A DNA stretch of 46,628 nucleotides from JBGQOJ01 sp052119585 (GCF_052119585.1 NZ_JBGQOJ010000023.1:1-46628); one strand, 5' to 3'; numbered from the stretch's first letter, positions 37,127 to 46,442 are shown. The notes: a model not told the origin generated them from the letters alone. A program made the numbers and translations.

Positions 37127-38735
37127 TGGCACCTCGCGCAGTGAGCAGCCGGTTCAGCCAGTCGGGGTCCATTTCCGGAACCGAAGAGAGGAGAAGGTTG
37201 GTGTAATCCTGCTTCGGATTGGCAAAAAGCACGGCTTTCGGCCCGCGCTCGACCACCGCCCCGTGCTGCATGACGACCACCTCGTCGGCGATGGATTTTA
37301 CCGTGGCGAGGTCATGCGTGATGAACATATAGGCAAGGTTCAGTTCCGATTGCAGCTGGTCAAGAAGCTTGAGAATGCCCTCCTGCACGATCTGATCCAG
37401 CGCAGAGGTTACCTCGTCGCAGATGATCAGTTGTGGCTCGGCGGCCAAGGCGCGGGCGATGCCGATGCGCTGCTTTTGCCCGCCCGAAAGCTCGGATGGC
37501 AATCGGTCGATGTACTTGTCCGGCTCCAATTCGATCAACGCCAAAAGGTCTCGGATGCGGGCTTCCAGTGCCTCGCCCTTCAGGCCAAGGTACATCTCCG
37601 CCGGGCGCCCGATCAGTTCGCGCAGGCGCAACTTGGGGTTCAAGGCGGTATCGGCCATCTGGTAGATCATCTGGCACTGGCGCAGTTCTTCGCGGCTCCG
37701 GGCCTTGAAGTTGGGGGGCAGCGCCTTGCCGTTGAACAGCACCTCACCTTTGCGCGGCACCAGAAGCCCGGTGATCACCCGCGCCGTCGTGGACTTGCCC
37801 GACCCGCTTTCGCCCACGACGGCCACGGTGCGGCGGGCGTAGATGTCAAAGCTGACATCCTTCAGTACATCGACCGCACCGTAGCCTGCTGTGACGTTGC
37901 GCACAGATACAACCGGCCTTCCTGTCGCGGGCGGCTGTTCGGCGCGGGCAAAACTGCGAACTGCCCAAAGGCTGCGCGTATACTCCTCCTTTGGGTCGGT
38001 CAGCATGCTGCGGGTATCGGATTCTTCCACCTCGTCCCCGCGCAACAGAACCTTGATCCGGTCGGCCATCTGGGCCACCACCGCAAGGTCATGCGTGATG
38101 TAGATTGCCGCAGTCCCGAACTGGCGCACGATGTCGCGAATCGCGGCCAGAACCTCAATTTGCGTGGTCACGTCCAGCGCAGTCGTCGGCTCGTCAAAGA
38201 TGATCAGATCGGGACGACAGGACATGGCCATGGCGGTCATCGCGCGCTGCAATTGCCCGCCCGAAACCTGATGCGGATAGCGAAAGCCGATTTCTTCGGG
38301 GTTCGGCAGACGCATGCGGCGGTAAAGCTCCACCGCATCGGCCTCGGCCTTTTCACGCGACATCACGCCGTGAACAACTGGACCCTCGCAATACTGGTCG
38401 ATCAGCTTGTGTGCCGGGTTGAAGCTGGCCGCTGCCGACTGCGCCACATAGGCAATGCGCTTGCCGCGCAGGCCCCGGCGCTGGGCTTCGGGGGCCGTGC
38501 GCAGGTCCATCCCGTCAAAGTCGATGGTCCCGCCAGAGATACGGCAGCCGTCGCGAGCAAATCCCATCGCGGCCAGACCCAGAGTGGATTTCCCCGCCCC
38601 GGATTCTCCGATCAGGCCCAGAACCTCGCCCTTGTGCAGGGTCAGGTCTACGCCCTTAACGATCGGGTGCCAGGCATCGCCCGACCGTCCCTCGATCTGC
38701 AGACCCTTGATGGTCAGAAGCACCTGTTTTTCCAT
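37119..38735 (-). CDS. fused double ABC ATPase of a Dpp/Opp-type importer
   Basis: This 538-residue protein carries two nucleotide-binding domains in one chain, equivalent to DppD plus DppF (GsiA-like). The first has Walker A GESGAGKS (43-50), signature VSGGQLQR (157-164) and Walker B LIIFDEP (177-183). The second has Walker A GESGSGKS (308-315), signature LSGGQKQR (416-423) and Walker B LIICDEVTSALD (436-447). Both sites look complete. It drives the permeases at 38740-40612 and lies 4 bp after the second one. Its stop overlaps the SDR start. Confidence 0.95.
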   Translation of the reverse strand: MEKQVLLTIKGLQIEGRSGDAWHPIVKGVDLTLHKGEVLGLIGESGAGKSTLGLAAMGFARDGCRISGGTIDFDGMDLRTAPEAQRRGLRGKRIAYVAQSAAASFNPAHKLIDQYCEGPVVHGVMSREKAEADAVELYRRMRLPNPEEIGFRYPHQVSGGQLQRAMTAMAMSCRPDLIIFDEPTTALDVTTQIEVLAAIRDIVRQFGTAAIYITHDLAVVAQMADRIKVLLRGDEVEESDTRSMLTDPKEEYTRSLWAVRSFARAEQPPATGRPVVSVRNVTAGYGAVDVLKDVSFDIYARRTVAVVGESGSGKSTTARVITGLLVPRKGEVLFNGKALPPNFKARSREELRQCQMIYQMADTALNPKLRLRELIGRPAEMYLGLKGEALEARIRDLLALIELEPDKYIDRLPSELSGGQKQRIGIARALAAEPQLIICDEVTSALDQIVQEGILKLLDQLQSELNLAYMFITHDLATVKSIADEVVVMQHGAVVERGPKAVLFANPKQDYTNLLLSSVPEMDPDWLNRLLTARGANA

Positions 38736-38739
38736 GGGC

Positions 38740-39654
38740 TTACTCCTTCAGCCCGCTCGCGCGGTGCAATTGCCAGTCCACCACGAAGTTCACCGCCACC
38801 GTCAGAAGGGCGATCGCTCCGGCGGGCAGCAGGGGGGTGATGTCGCCAAAGGTGATCAGCGTGGCATTCTCGCGCACCATGCTGCCCCAGTCGGCGGTGG
38901 GCGGCTTGATCCCAAGACCAAGAAACGAGAGCGCCGAGATCGACAGAAACACAAAGCAAAAGCGCAGGCCAAACTCGGCCACCAATGGTGCCATCGCATT
39001 GGGCAGGATCTCGCGCCGGATCAGCCGCCACATACCTTCGCCGCGCAAGCGGGCGGCCTCGATATAGTCCATCACCACGATGCCTTGGGCGACCGACCGT
39101 GCCAGACGATAGACGCGGGTAGAATCGACAGCTGCAATGACAAGAATCAGCGTCAGAACCGAAGTGCCGAAGATCGTCAGCAGAAGAAGCGAAAATATCA
39201 GCGCCGGGATGGCCATCAACGCATCGACAAAGCGCGATACCCACTGGTCAAGTCGTCCGCCGACCAATGCCGCCCAAATGCCAAGCACCGCCCCCACGAC
39301 AAAGGCCAGCGCCGTCGTGGCAAAGGCAATGCCCACGGTGTTGCGCGCGCCATAGATTAACCGGGTCAGCGTGTCGCGGCCCAGCTTGTCGGTACCGAGG
39401 TAATGGGGTGCTGCCCAGGGCAGGTATTGCGCGCCCAGAACCTCGCCTTCGCCGTAAGGGGCGATTGCGGGGGCAAGACTGGCCACGACGACATAGATCA
39501 CGATCACCGCAAGCCCGAACGAGGCCGTCAGCGGCATGTCGCGGAACATGGGCTTGTGATGAAGGGGCGCGGCTGCCTGCAACCCGGCGCGGGTGGCAAA
39601 CCCTACGGTGAAAAACAGGCCCAGACCGACAATAATGGAAAGAACAATGGTCAT
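38740..39654 (-). CDS. ABC transporter permease, DppC/OppC-like
   Basis: This 304-residue permease has an N-terminal membrane segment (IVLSIIVGLGLFFTVGF), a periplasmic stretch typical of DppC (YLPWAAPHYLGTDKLGRDTLTRLIYGARNT), and the core EAA loop YIEAARLRGEGMWRLIRREILPNAMAPL. It pairs with the DppB-like permease just upstream (4-bp gap) in the importer. Confidence 0.95.
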   Translation of the reverse strand: MTIVLSIIVGLGLFFTVGFATRAGLQAAAPLHHKPMFRDMPLTASFGLAVIVIYVVVASLAPAIAPYGEGEVLGAQYLPWAAPHYLGTDKLGRDTLTRLIYGARNTVGIAFATTALAFVVGAVLGIWAALVGGRLDQWVSRFVDALMAIPALIFSLLLLTIFGTSVLTLILVIAAVDSTRVYRLARSVAQGIVVMDYIEAARLRGEGMWRLIRREILPNAMAPLVAEFGLRFCFVFLSISALSFLGLGIKPPTADWGSMVRENATLITFGDITPLLPAGAIALLTVAVNFVVDWQLHRASGLKE

Positions 39655-39658
39655 GGCC

Positions 39659-40612
39659 CTACTTCCTGTGCATCAGGCGCGGGTTGGTGATCGTTGAGAG
39701 CACATCCGCGATGAGGTTGAGCAGCACGTAGGCCGAGGCAAAGATCAGCGCGATGGCCTGCACCACCGCAATGTCACGGTTTGTCACCGCGTCGATCATC
39801 AATTGCCCCAGGCCCGGGTAGACGAAGACTACCTCGACCACCACCACGCCGGTGATCAGGTAGGCAAGGTTCAGTGCCACCACGTTGATGATTGGTGCTA
39901 GTGCATTCGGCACCGCATGGCGAAGCACGACGCGCATCGGCGACATGCCCTTCAACCGCGACATCTCGATATATGGCGAGGCCAGCACGTTGATGATCGC
40001 CGCCCGTGTCATGCGCATCATGTGGGCGGTGACGACAAGGGTCAGCGTCAATGCGGGCAGAAATGCCATGTACAAAAGATCGCCCGTCGTCGTCGTGCCC
40101 GTGATGCGCACCATCGACGGAAACAGGCCAGTCTGCGCCAGCCAAAGGACAAGGATGTAGGCCACGAAGAATTCAGGGAAGGAAATCGCCGTCAGGGCCA
40201 GGGCGTTCGAGGCCCGATCGAAAATCGAATTGCGCCAAAGGGCTGCCAGAATTCCCAGAAGCAGCGACAGGGGAACAGACAGGGCGGCAGCATAAAGTGC
40301 CAAGAACAGCGTGTTGCCAAGCCGCACGCCCACCAGTTCCGAGATCGGCTTTTTCGTCGCCATCGACACACCGAAGTCACCCTGCAGAACACCGGTCAAC
40401 CAGTTCCAATAGCGAAGCGGCGCGGGATCATTCAAGCCAAGCTGTTCGCGCAACGCGGCCAAGGTTTCCTTTGTTGCCGACTGGCCCAAAAGCTCGCGGG
40501 CGAGGTCGCCCGGCAGAAGCTCGGTCGCCCCGAAGATCACAACGGAAATGATGAAGAGGGTCAGCACGCCCAAGAGCAGCCGCTGCCCGATCATCCGCCA
40601 GATATCGTTCAT
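39659..40612 (-). CDS. ABC transporter permease, DppB/OppB-like
   Basis: This 317-residue permease begins with the characteristic RLLLGVLTLFIISVVIFGATELLPGDLA, followed by LREQLGLNDPAPLRYWNWL. The EAA-type loop is YIEMSRLKGMSPMRVVLRHAVPNALAPI. It is the first membrane component after the binding-protein gene, from which it is separated by 104 bp holding a hairpin (40668-40696). Confidence 0.95.
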   Translation of the reverse strand: MNDIWRMIGQRLLLGVLTLFIISVVIFGATELLPGDLARELLGQSATKETLAALREQLGLNDPAPLRYWNWLTGVLQGDFGVSMATKKPISELVGVRLGNTLFLALYAAALSVPLSLLLGILAALWRNSIFDRASNALALTAISFPEFFVAYILVLWLAQTGLFPSMVRITGTTTTGDLLYMAFLPALTLTLVVTAHMMRMTRAAIINVLASPYIEMSRLKGMSPMRVVLRHAVPNALAPIINVVALNLAYLITGVVVVEVVFVYPGLGQLMIDAVTNRDIAVVQAIALIFASAYVLLNLIADVLSTITNPRLMHRK

Positions 40613-40667
40613 CTTTTCCCCCTGTTTCGACCTGAGCCCTGCGGTCTTGGCGCCGCGATGACCGAAA

Positions 40668-40696
40668 GGCCCCGACAGGCAATACCCGTCAGGGCC
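40668..40696 (-). terminator. stem-loop after the Dpp-type binding-protein gene (attenuator)
   Basis: GGCCCTGAC/GTCGGGGCC forms a 9-bp stem (one G-U pair) with an 11-nt loop on the minus strand, followed by TTTCGG. It lies 20 bp after the binding-protein stop and before the permease gene, the same position as the hairpin in the other importer operon (18673-18707). Confidence 0.6.
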
Positions 40697-40716
40697 ATGT
40701 TTTCAATCGCCTAGGA

Positions 40717-42279
40717 TTAGGCGAACCACCAGCGCTCCACGCAACGGAAGCCGTCGAGGTTCCAGTTGTTGGAAACCTTCTCGGGGGTCGCTACTGCGTT
40801 CGACAAGGCCATTACATAGTTGTTGTACATCGGGATGATCGTCGATCCTTCGAAAGAAACGATCGTCTGCATCTCTTGGTACATTTCCCGGCGTTTGGCC
40901 TCGTCCAGTTCCGAGCGAGCCGCGACCAACAAGGCGTCGAACTTCTCGTTCGACCAGAAGCTCTCGTTCCACTCAGCGCCTGCTTTGTAGGCTGTCGTGA
41001 ACATCTGGTCTTCGACCGGACGGCCGCCCCAATAGGACGCGCAGAATGGCTTTTTCATCCAGACGTTGTCCCAATAACCATCATCCGGCACCCGGTCGAC
41101 GGTGATCGTGATGCCCGCGGCAGCGGCCTTCTCGCTCATCAGAACGGCCGCATCGACCGCACCGTTGAAGGCAGCATTGGCGGCCGAGAGAGTGACCTCC
41201 AGCTTATCCATTCCAGCCTCTTTGAGGTGGAACTTCGCCTTGTCCGGATCATAAGTCTTTGCTTCCATTTCGGCATGGAAATAGCGGTTTGCCGGACCAA
41301 TCGGGTTGTCGTTTGCCACCGAGCCATGGCCAGCAAGAATCTTGTCCACCAGTTCCTGCCGGTCGAAAGCGTACTTCAGCGCCAGACGCACGTTGTTGTC
41401 CGTGAAGGGAGCCACACGGGCGTCCATCGGGAAGACATAGTGCGCGTTACCAGAGATCGACAGGATCTTGGCCACGCCCCGGCTTTCCAGAAGCGCGATC
41501 GAGGCCGGGTCGACCTGATCGATGGTATCAACCTCGCCGGTCATCAGCGCGTTCAGGCGAGCCGCAGGGTCAAGGATCGACAAAAGGACGATCTGGTCGA
41601 AGTGTGCCTTGTCCGATTTCCAGTAGTTCGGGTTGCGGTTCAACGTGGCTTGAACGCCCGGCTCATAGCTTTCGACAATGTAGCCGCCGCAGCCATCGGT
41701 CGAAGTCGGGTCAATCTTGCCGTCTGCGCTGGCCATAACGGGCAGGTGGTAGTCGGACATCAGATAAGGGAAGTCCGCATTGGCGGCGTTCAGCGTAACA
41801 ACCAGATTCGTGCCGTCGACCTTGATATCGGTCACAGCGTCGAAGAACGGCTTCGCAGCCGAGGTCGAAGCTTCGCCGCGATGGTGGTTCAACGATGCCA
41901 AAGCATCCTCTGCCGTCACCGGCTTACCGGAATGGAAGCTGACGCCCTGACGGATCTTGAAGACCCAAGTCATGCCATCTGCAGATTCCCAGCTTTCCGC
42001 GATTTCCGGCACAAGATTGCCATCCGGCGCAATTTCAATCAGATAGTTGTGGCGGGCTGCCGCGAAGGTCTGGACGTAAAGCTGGTCCCACAGGCCGGGA
42101 TCATAGCCGTCGGTCGACGAACCGTGGCCAATGCCAATACGGAACACGCCCCCCTTCTTTGGTTCCGCCTGGGCCATTGCCATGCCTGCAGGCAGGATCA
42201 GCCCCGCCGCAGTCATGGCCATCCCGCTCTTCAGCAGGCCGCGACGGGTCATTCCGCGCGGAAACATTGAGTTTGTCAT
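40717..42279 (-). CDS. Dpp/Opp-type substrate-binding protein (SBP_bac_5), Tat-exported
   Basis: This 520-residue family-5 binding protein starts with a Tat signal: TRRGLLK (about 10-16), a hydrophobic core GMAMTAAGLILPAGMAM, and cleavage probably after MAQA. The mature body follows the family pattern: PDGNLVPEIAESWESADGMTWVFKIRQGVSFHSGKPVTAEDALASL, then VRLALKYAFDRQELV. Members bind peptides, opines, glycosides or other small compounds, so substrate cannot be read. The gene starts in an overlap with the enolase-superfamily gene stop (42276-42279), linking enzyme and importer. Confidence 0.93.
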   Translation of the reverse strand: MTNSMFPRGMTRRGLLKSGMAMTAAGLILPAGMAMAQAEPKKGGVFRIGIGHGSSTDGYDPGLWDQLYVQTFAAARHNYLIEIAPDGNLVPEIAESWESADGMTWVFKIRQGVSFHSGKPVTAEDALASLNHHRGEASTSAAKPFFDAVTDIKVDGTNLVVTLNAANADFPYLMSDYHLPVMASADGKIDPTSTDGCGGYIVESYEPGVQATLNRNPNYWKSDKAHFDQIVLLSILDPAARLNALMTGEVDTIDQVDPASIALLESRGVAKILSISGNAHYVFPMDARVAPFTDNNVRLALKYAFDRQELVDKILAGHGSVANDNPIGPANRYFHAEMEAKTYDPDKAKFHLKEAGMDKLEVTLSAANAAFNGAVDAAVLMSEKAAAAGITITVDRVPDDGYWDNVWMKKPFCASYWGGRPVEDQMFTTAYKAGAEWNESFWSNEKFDALLVAARSELDEAKRREMYQEMQTIVSFEGSTIIPMYNNYVMALSNAVATPEKVSNNWNLDGFRCVERWWFA

Positions 42280-43433
42280 GCTTTTCCTCCCTTGTGATAA
42301 AGTGCGCCATAGGCGCTTGGCCTGAAGCTCTCGACTGCGGCTTCGGTATAGGTCGCCCGGTCAAGCCAGGCCGGACTGATCTCCACCCCCCAACCCGGGG
42401 CGTCAGACACGGTGACGTGGCCATCCGTCACGGCGAAGGGCTGACCCAGAAACAGGTTGCGCTGCCATGGGTAGTAGTCATCGCCCTCGATCGACAGTTC
42501 TAGGTATTTCCCGGCATTGGGGATCGCCGCCAGCAGGTGCATCGAACACATCGTCACCAAAGACAGGTTTGCCGAATGCGGCGTGCAGGACAGGCCCGCT
42601 GCTTGGGCCATCTGCGCCACCTGCAAAGTCCGGGCCATGCCGCCCATGTACATCACATCCGGCTGCACGACATCGACGGCCTTCATGGCAATCATCCGGG
42701 ACCATGTGCCCATGTCCCAGTCCTGTTCACCCCCGGTCACGTCGATCTCCAGCGCCTCGGTTACGGCGCGGGTCGCTTCCAGATCCCAATAGGGCACGGG
42801 TTCTTCGTAGTGCCCGATGCCGTGATTGGTCAGCAGCCGTCCCACCTCGATGGCGCGCGGAACCGAGAAACCGGAATTGGCATCGACCAGCTTGTCGATG
42901 CCGTCGCTCAAGGCGCGGGACAGTCTCGAGATGATCTCTTCGGTCCGCCCCGGCCATTCGTCCTGGTCCTCGCCACACTCGGCGCCGATCCGCCATTTCG
43001 CGGCAGTGAACCCCTGCTCCGAACAAAGGCGCAGCAACCTGTCCGCCTCGTCCTTTGGGGTAATGTCGCGCTTCATCGAACTGGCGTAGGCACGAATGCG
43101 CCCCGGCCCGCCGCCCATCAGACTGGCAACCGGCTTGCCTGCCCTTCGTCCAGCCATATCCCAAAGGGCGGTGTCCAGCCCCGCCAGCGCCCGGGCACGG
43201 TAGCTTCCGGGATACTTGTGCTCGCGCTGTTCGATCAGATGCACCAGGCCTGCGATATCGGCACTGTCGGCACCCAAAGCCCATGGCACGACTTGCCGAT
43301 GAAACACCTGCGCGGTTATGTCGGCATTGTAGGTTGACGTCTGACCCCATCCGAAAGCCCCGTCCTCTGCCGTCGCACGGACAAAGCAGACAAACTCGTT
43401 ATGGAATGTCTCGAGACGGGCGATCCGTGTCAT
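42276..43433 (-). CDS. enolase-superfamily enzyme (mandelate racemase/muconate lactonizing type)
   Basis: This 385-residue protein has the mandelate racemase-type capping domain and barrel. Metal ligands are D184 (VDANSGF), E210 (YEEPVP) and E236 (TGGEQDW). Acid/base candidates are K146 in KWR (KxK changed to KxR) and the H286/D259 dyad (CTPHSAN and QPDV). This is a complete active site for alpha-proton abstraction from a carboxylate, giving racemisation, dehydration or cycloisomerisation. The ATG at 43431-43433 fits the family start; the open frame extends about 25 codons upstream without need. It is first in the importer operon, so it probably acts on the imported substrate. Confidence 0.9.
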   Translation of the reverse strand: MTRIARLETFHNEFVCFVRATAEDGAFGWGQTSTYNADITAQVFHRQVVPWALGADSADIAGLVHLIEQREHKYPGSYRARALAGLDTALWDMAGRRAGKPVASLMGGGPGRIRAYASSMKRDITPKDEADRLLRLCSEQGFTAAKWRIGAECGEDQDEWPGRTEEIISRLSRALSDGIDKLVDANSGFSVPRAIEVGRLLTNHGIGHYEEPVPYWDLEATRAVTEALEIDVTGGEQDWDMGTWSRMIAMKAVDVVQPDVMYMGGMARTLQVAQMAQAAGLSCTPHSANLSLVTMCSMHLLAAIPNAGKYLELSIEGDDYYPWQRNLFLGQPFAVTDGHVTVSDAPGWGVEISPAWLDRATYTEAAVESFRPSAYGALYHKGGKA

Positions 43434-43613
43434 CGGGCTCTTTCGTGGCAGATCACTGGACGTTATGATCGACCAACGATTTCCTGAGTCTCGCTTCCTG
43501 ACAAGCAACCAATATCGGGCCTTTGGGGGTACAGGAGTTATCCGTTCGCAATTTCCAGCGAGCCGCAGACTGATTGATCAGAAACGAGAGCAAGCCCGAA
43601 TTTCAATGTTCAC

Positions 43614-43715
43614 CTATTGTTCCCGAAGACTCTGCTTAGATTGCGCGAGCATGGCGATCGCCGTTTTCCGATTGGCCTCACCATCCACAGTCCCCAAAAA
43701 AACGCAAATGTCCCC
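43614..43715 (-). other. possible 3' part of a small ORF split by IS66 element 2
   Basis: Joining the minus-strand sequence right of the IS (from a TTG at 46502) to this segment across one copy of GCCTTTCG gives an open 53-codon frame. It ends DGEANRKTAIAMLAQSKQSLREQ with TAG at 43614-43616. No good ribosome-binding site or known family was found. The frame could be fortuitous. Confidence 0.25.
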
Positions 43716-43723
43716 GCCTTTCG
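43716..43723. repeat. 8-bp target site duplication of IS66 element 2 (left copy)
   Basis: GCCTTTCG, repeated at 46443-46450, directly abutting the element ends. Confidence 0.95.
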
Positions 43724-43747
43724 GTAAGCGGCGGCCACGCCCCATTG
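43724..43747. repeat. left terminal inverted repeat of IS66 element 2
   Basis: Begins GTAAGCGGCGGCCACG and ends CCATTG; identical over 24 positions to the complement of 46419-46442. Confidence 0.95.
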
Positions 43748-43813
43748 GATTGATGAGTTCCTGACGCCCGCCGCGCCTGCGAGAAGGTCTGCTTGAGCAG
43801 ATGGAGGTTGCGC

Positions 43814-44275
43814 ATGGCGGACGGTGGCGGTGGTTTTATGGGGCGGTGTGAGGTTGTCGAACCGCGGCGGCGAGGCAAGCGGCGGTGGCCTGCTGAGCTC
43901 AAGGCTCGGATCGTTGCCGAAAGCCTTCAGCCGGGTGTGCGGGTCTGCGATGTGGCAGCGCGCTATGACATCCTGCCCCATCACCTGTCAGATTGGCGTC
44001 GGCATGCCCGACAGGGTCGGCTTGTTTTGTCGAGCGACCTGATGGACGCGCTGACCACATCGCCAAGTTCGGCGGTCACGGAACCTGCCTTTGTGCCGCT
44101 GTCCATTCTGCCCGACCCTGTGGATCCGCAAGGATCGGCTATGGTCGAGGTGTCTCAGAACGGCAGCGGCGTGATAACGATTGAGGTGGGACCCGATCTG
44201 CTGCTGCGCATTCCCAGCGATGTCGCGGTGGAACGCGCGGCGGCGCTGGTGCGCGCATTGCGTGGGGCGGCATGA
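43814..44275 (+). CDS. tnpA: IS66 family accessory protein TnpA (Orf1), element 2
   Basis: This 153-residue protein has the TnpA helix-turn-helix (RRWPAELKARIVAESLQPGVRVCDVAARYDILPHHLSDWRR) after a Gly-rich start. A variable linker and a C-terminal IEVGPDLLLRIPSDVAVERAAALVRAL segment follow. The ATG at 43814 has GGAGG 8 nt upstream; an in-frame ATG seven codons earlier has none. It is coupled to tnpB by ATGA (44272-44275). Confidence 0.95.
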   Translation: MADGGGGFMGRCEVVEPRRRGKRRWPAELKARIVAESLQPGVRVCDVAARYDILPHHLSDWRRHARQGRLVLSSDLMDALTTSPSSAVTEPAFVPLSILPDPVDPQGSAMVEVSQNGSGVITIEVGPDLLLRIPSDVAVERAAALVRALRGAA

Positions 44276-44625
44276 TTGTCGCCGGCCAACGGCTGCCGAT
44301 CCTGATCGCGACGAAGCCGGTCGACTTCAGGTGCGGGCATAACGCTCTGGCGCTGATCGTGCAGACCGAGCTGAAGCTCGATCCACATTCCGGGGTGACG
44401 GTGGTGTTCCGCTCGAAGCGCGGGGACAGGTTAAAGATCCTGGTGTGGGACGGCACCGGGATGGTGCTGATCTACAAGGTCCTGGAACAGGGTAGCTTTG
44501 CCTGGCCGAAGGTTCAGGATGGGGTCATGCGGCTGTCGCGCGCACAATTCGAGGCGCTGTTCGAAGGTCTCGATTGGCGGCGGGTGGTTGCCCAGAGGGT
44601 GGTGCCGCCGGCTGCGGCAGGATGA
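44272..44625 (+). CDS. tnpB: IS66 family accessory protein TnpB (Orf2), element 2
   Basis: This 117-residue Orf2 protein has LIATKPVDFRCGHNALALIV, VVFRSKRGDRLKILVWDGTGMVLIYKVLE and QFEALFEGLDWRRV. It has the same length and motif order as TnpB of element 1 but clearly diverged text (for example FRCGHNAL against FRKGHDGL). Confidence 0.96.
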   Translation: MIVAGQRLPILIATKPVDFRCGHNALALIVQTELKLDPHSGVTVVFRSKRGDRLKILVWDGTGMVLIYKVLEQGSFAWPKVQDGVMRLSRAQFEALFEGLDWRRVVAQRVVPPAAAG

Positions 44626-44683
44626 CTCACCAGGTTGGTTTGGGGTTTGTTTTATTGGGCTTTCCACCTTGGATCAGGTATAA

Positions 44684-46339
44684 ATGCGCATGTCACAGCC
44701 CCTTGATCTCAGCCAGTTTCCAGACCTGCCGCCCGAGGTGGTGAAAGCCTTTGCAGCGGTTCAGTTCGAGCTCTCGGTCGAGCGCGCCGCACGCCAGCAC
44801 GAACAGGCCGTGGTCGCCCAGAAAGAGACCTTCATCACCGAGCTCAAGGCGCTGATCGAGAAGCTGGAAGGTCAAGTTCAAGAGTATCGACGCACCAAGT
44901 TCGGGCCGAAATCCGAGAAGCTGGACCCTGCGCAGTTGGAGCTGGCGCTGGAAGATCTGGAAACCGCCATCGCCGAGACGCAGGCGCAAATCGCCGCCGT
45001 CGAGGACAGGATCGCGGCCAGCGAACCAGACCCAGAGAAGCGCAAGCCGCGCGCGCCCCGCAAGGCCCGGGCATTGCCCAAAAGCCTGCCGCGTGTCGAG
45101 CGCGTGGTCGAGCCCGACAGCATCCTGTGCCCCTGCGGCTGCGGCGACATGGTGCGGATCGGCGAGGACCGGAGCGAGCGGTTGGATTACATCCCTGCGC
45201 GCTATCAGGTCATTGTCACCGTGCGCCCCCGATATGCCTGCCCCAAGGGGCGCACCGGCGTGGTGCAGGCCAAAGCCCCCGCGCATCTGCTGGAGGGAAG
45301 CTGGCCGACCGAGGCGTTGCCGGCCCAGATTGCGGTGTCCAAGCATTCCGAGCACATGCCGCTGAACCGGCAGGCCGTGGTCATGGCCCGGCATGGGGTG
45401 CCGATCGACCGCTCGGTGCTGGCCGACTGGATGGGCAGAACCGGAGCCCTGATCGCCCCCGTGGTCGATCACATGGCCAAGCAGCTTCTGGCTGGCAGCA
45501 CTCGACTTTACGTTGACGAAACCACCGCCCCAGTTCTGGATCCGGGGCGCGGCAAGACGAAAACTGGCTATCTCTGGGCGGTGTTGCGCGATGATCGCGG
45601 CTGGAACGGTCCTGCGCCACCCGGCGTGGTGTTCCATTACCGGCCTGGGCGAAAGGGCGAATACGCCGCCGAAATCCTTGATGGCTTCAACGGCACGATC
45701 CAGGTCGATGCCTATGGCGGCTATAGCCATCTGGCCACGCCGAAACGCACGAGCGGTGATCCGCTGCGGCTGGCCTTCTGCTGGGCGCATGGCCGGCGCA
45801 AGCTGATCGCGGCCAAGCCCAAGAAGGGATCTCCCATCGTCGAGGAGGCGCTGTTGCGCATCGCGGCCCTCTACAAGATCGAAGATGCCATCCGTGGCTC
45901 GGACCCGGATCATCGTCTGGCCGTCCGGCAGGACCTGTCGCGCCCGCTGGTCGATGAACTCTTTACCTGGTTGGCCGCCCAGGCTGCACGCGTGTCGCGC
46001 AAATCCGACCTCGGTGAGGCAATGGCCTATATGCTGCGCCGCCAGGACGGCTTCCGGCTCTTCCTCGAGGACGGGTGCGTCGACATTGACTCCAACCTCG
46101 TGGAGAACGCCATCCGCAGCCCGGCCATGAACCGCCGCAACGCGCTCTTCGCCGGCCACGACGAAGGTGGCCGCAACTGGGCCCGCTTTGCCAGCTTGAT
46201 CGGCACATGCAAGATGAACGGCGTGGAACCCTACGTGTATATGCGCGATCTGTTCACGAAGCTGGCCCACGGCCATCTCGCCCGTGACATCGACGATCTG
46301 ATGCCGTGGGCCTACGCCCAACAGGGCCGGGATGCATAG
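44684..46339 (+). CDS. tnpC: IS66 family transposase TnpC, element 2
   Basis: This 551-residue transposase has an N-terminal helical region, a zinc-finger-like LCPCGCGDMVRIGEDRSERLDY segment, the DDE core YVDETTAPVLDPGRGKTKTGYLWA and IQVDAYGGYSHL, and the C-terminal DIDSNLVENAIRSPAMNRRNALFAGHDEGG. It is longer than TnpC of element 1 mainly at the N-terminus. Two ATGs lie 6 nt apart at the start (44684 and 44690). A 542-codon antisense open frame is a composition shadow. Confidence 0.96.
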   Translation: MRMSQPLDLSQFPDLPPEVVKAFAAVQFELSVERAARQHEQAVVAQKETFITELKALIEKLEGQVQEYRRTKFGPKSEKLDPAQLELALEDLETAIAETQAQIAAVEDRIAASEPDPEKRKPRAPRKARALPKSLPRVERVVEPDSILCPCGCGDMVRIGEDRSERLDYIPARYQVIVTVRPRYACPKGRTGVVQAKAPAHLLEGSWPTEALPAQIAVSKHSEHMPLNRQAVVMARHGVPIDRSVLADWMGRTGALIAPVVDHMAKQLLAGSTRLYVDETTAPVLDPGRGKTKTGYLWAVLRDDRGWNGPAPPGVVFHYRPGRKGEYAAEILDGFNGTIQVDAYGGYSHLATPKRTSGDPLRLAFCWAHGRRKLIAAKPKKGSPIVEEALLRIAALYKIEDAIRGSDPDHRLAVRQDLSRPLVDELFTWLAAQAARVSRKSDLGEAMAYMLRRQDGFRLFLEDGCVDIDSNLVENAIRSPAMNRRNALFAGHDEGGRNWARFASLIGTCKMNGVEPYVYMRDLFTKLAHGHLARDIDDLMPWAYAQQGRDA

Positions 46340-46418
46340 GGACCTCGTCTCGTAGTCCCTGACGAGCTACCGGCCGCCCTCCGCGTGATCCCATTGCGAC
46401 GCCGCGCAAGTGCAAAAT

Positions 46419-46442
46419 CAATGGGGCGTGGCCGCCGCTTAC
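46419..46442. repeat. right terminal inverted repeat of IS66 element 2
   Basis: Complement of the left repeat at 43724-43747 at all 24 positions, ending CCGCTTAC at the tip. Confidence 0.95.

Larger units (their letters stand above)
43724..46442 (+). mobile_element. complete IS66-family element 2
   Basis: This 2719-bp element carries tnpA, tnpB and tnpC on the plus strand. Its terminal inverted repeats are perfect over 24 bp (43724-43747 and the complement at 46419-46442, starting GTAAGCGG). The 8-bp target duplication GCCTTTCG flanks it. All frames are open and the ends unblemished, so it is probably recent and possibly active. It differs from element 1 in tnp sequences, in length and in the inner part of the repeats, so the two are separate IS66-family members in opposite orientations. 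Confidence 0.96.

Noticed and set aside
36693..38840. 715-codon open frame on the plus strand
   Set aside because: It is antisense to the SDR and the fused ABC ATPase, whose motifs are complete. Long antisense frames are a by-product of GC-rich third positions.
44693..46321. 542-codon open frame on the minus strand
   Set aside because: It lies antisense to tnpC of IS66 element 2 and has no recognisable domain or start signal.
6808..46442. A composite transposon formed by two IS66 elements carrying the catabolic island
   Set aside because: The two elements have different ends, lengths and transposase sequences and each has its own 8-bp target duplication. That shows separate single insertions and not movement of the whole block.
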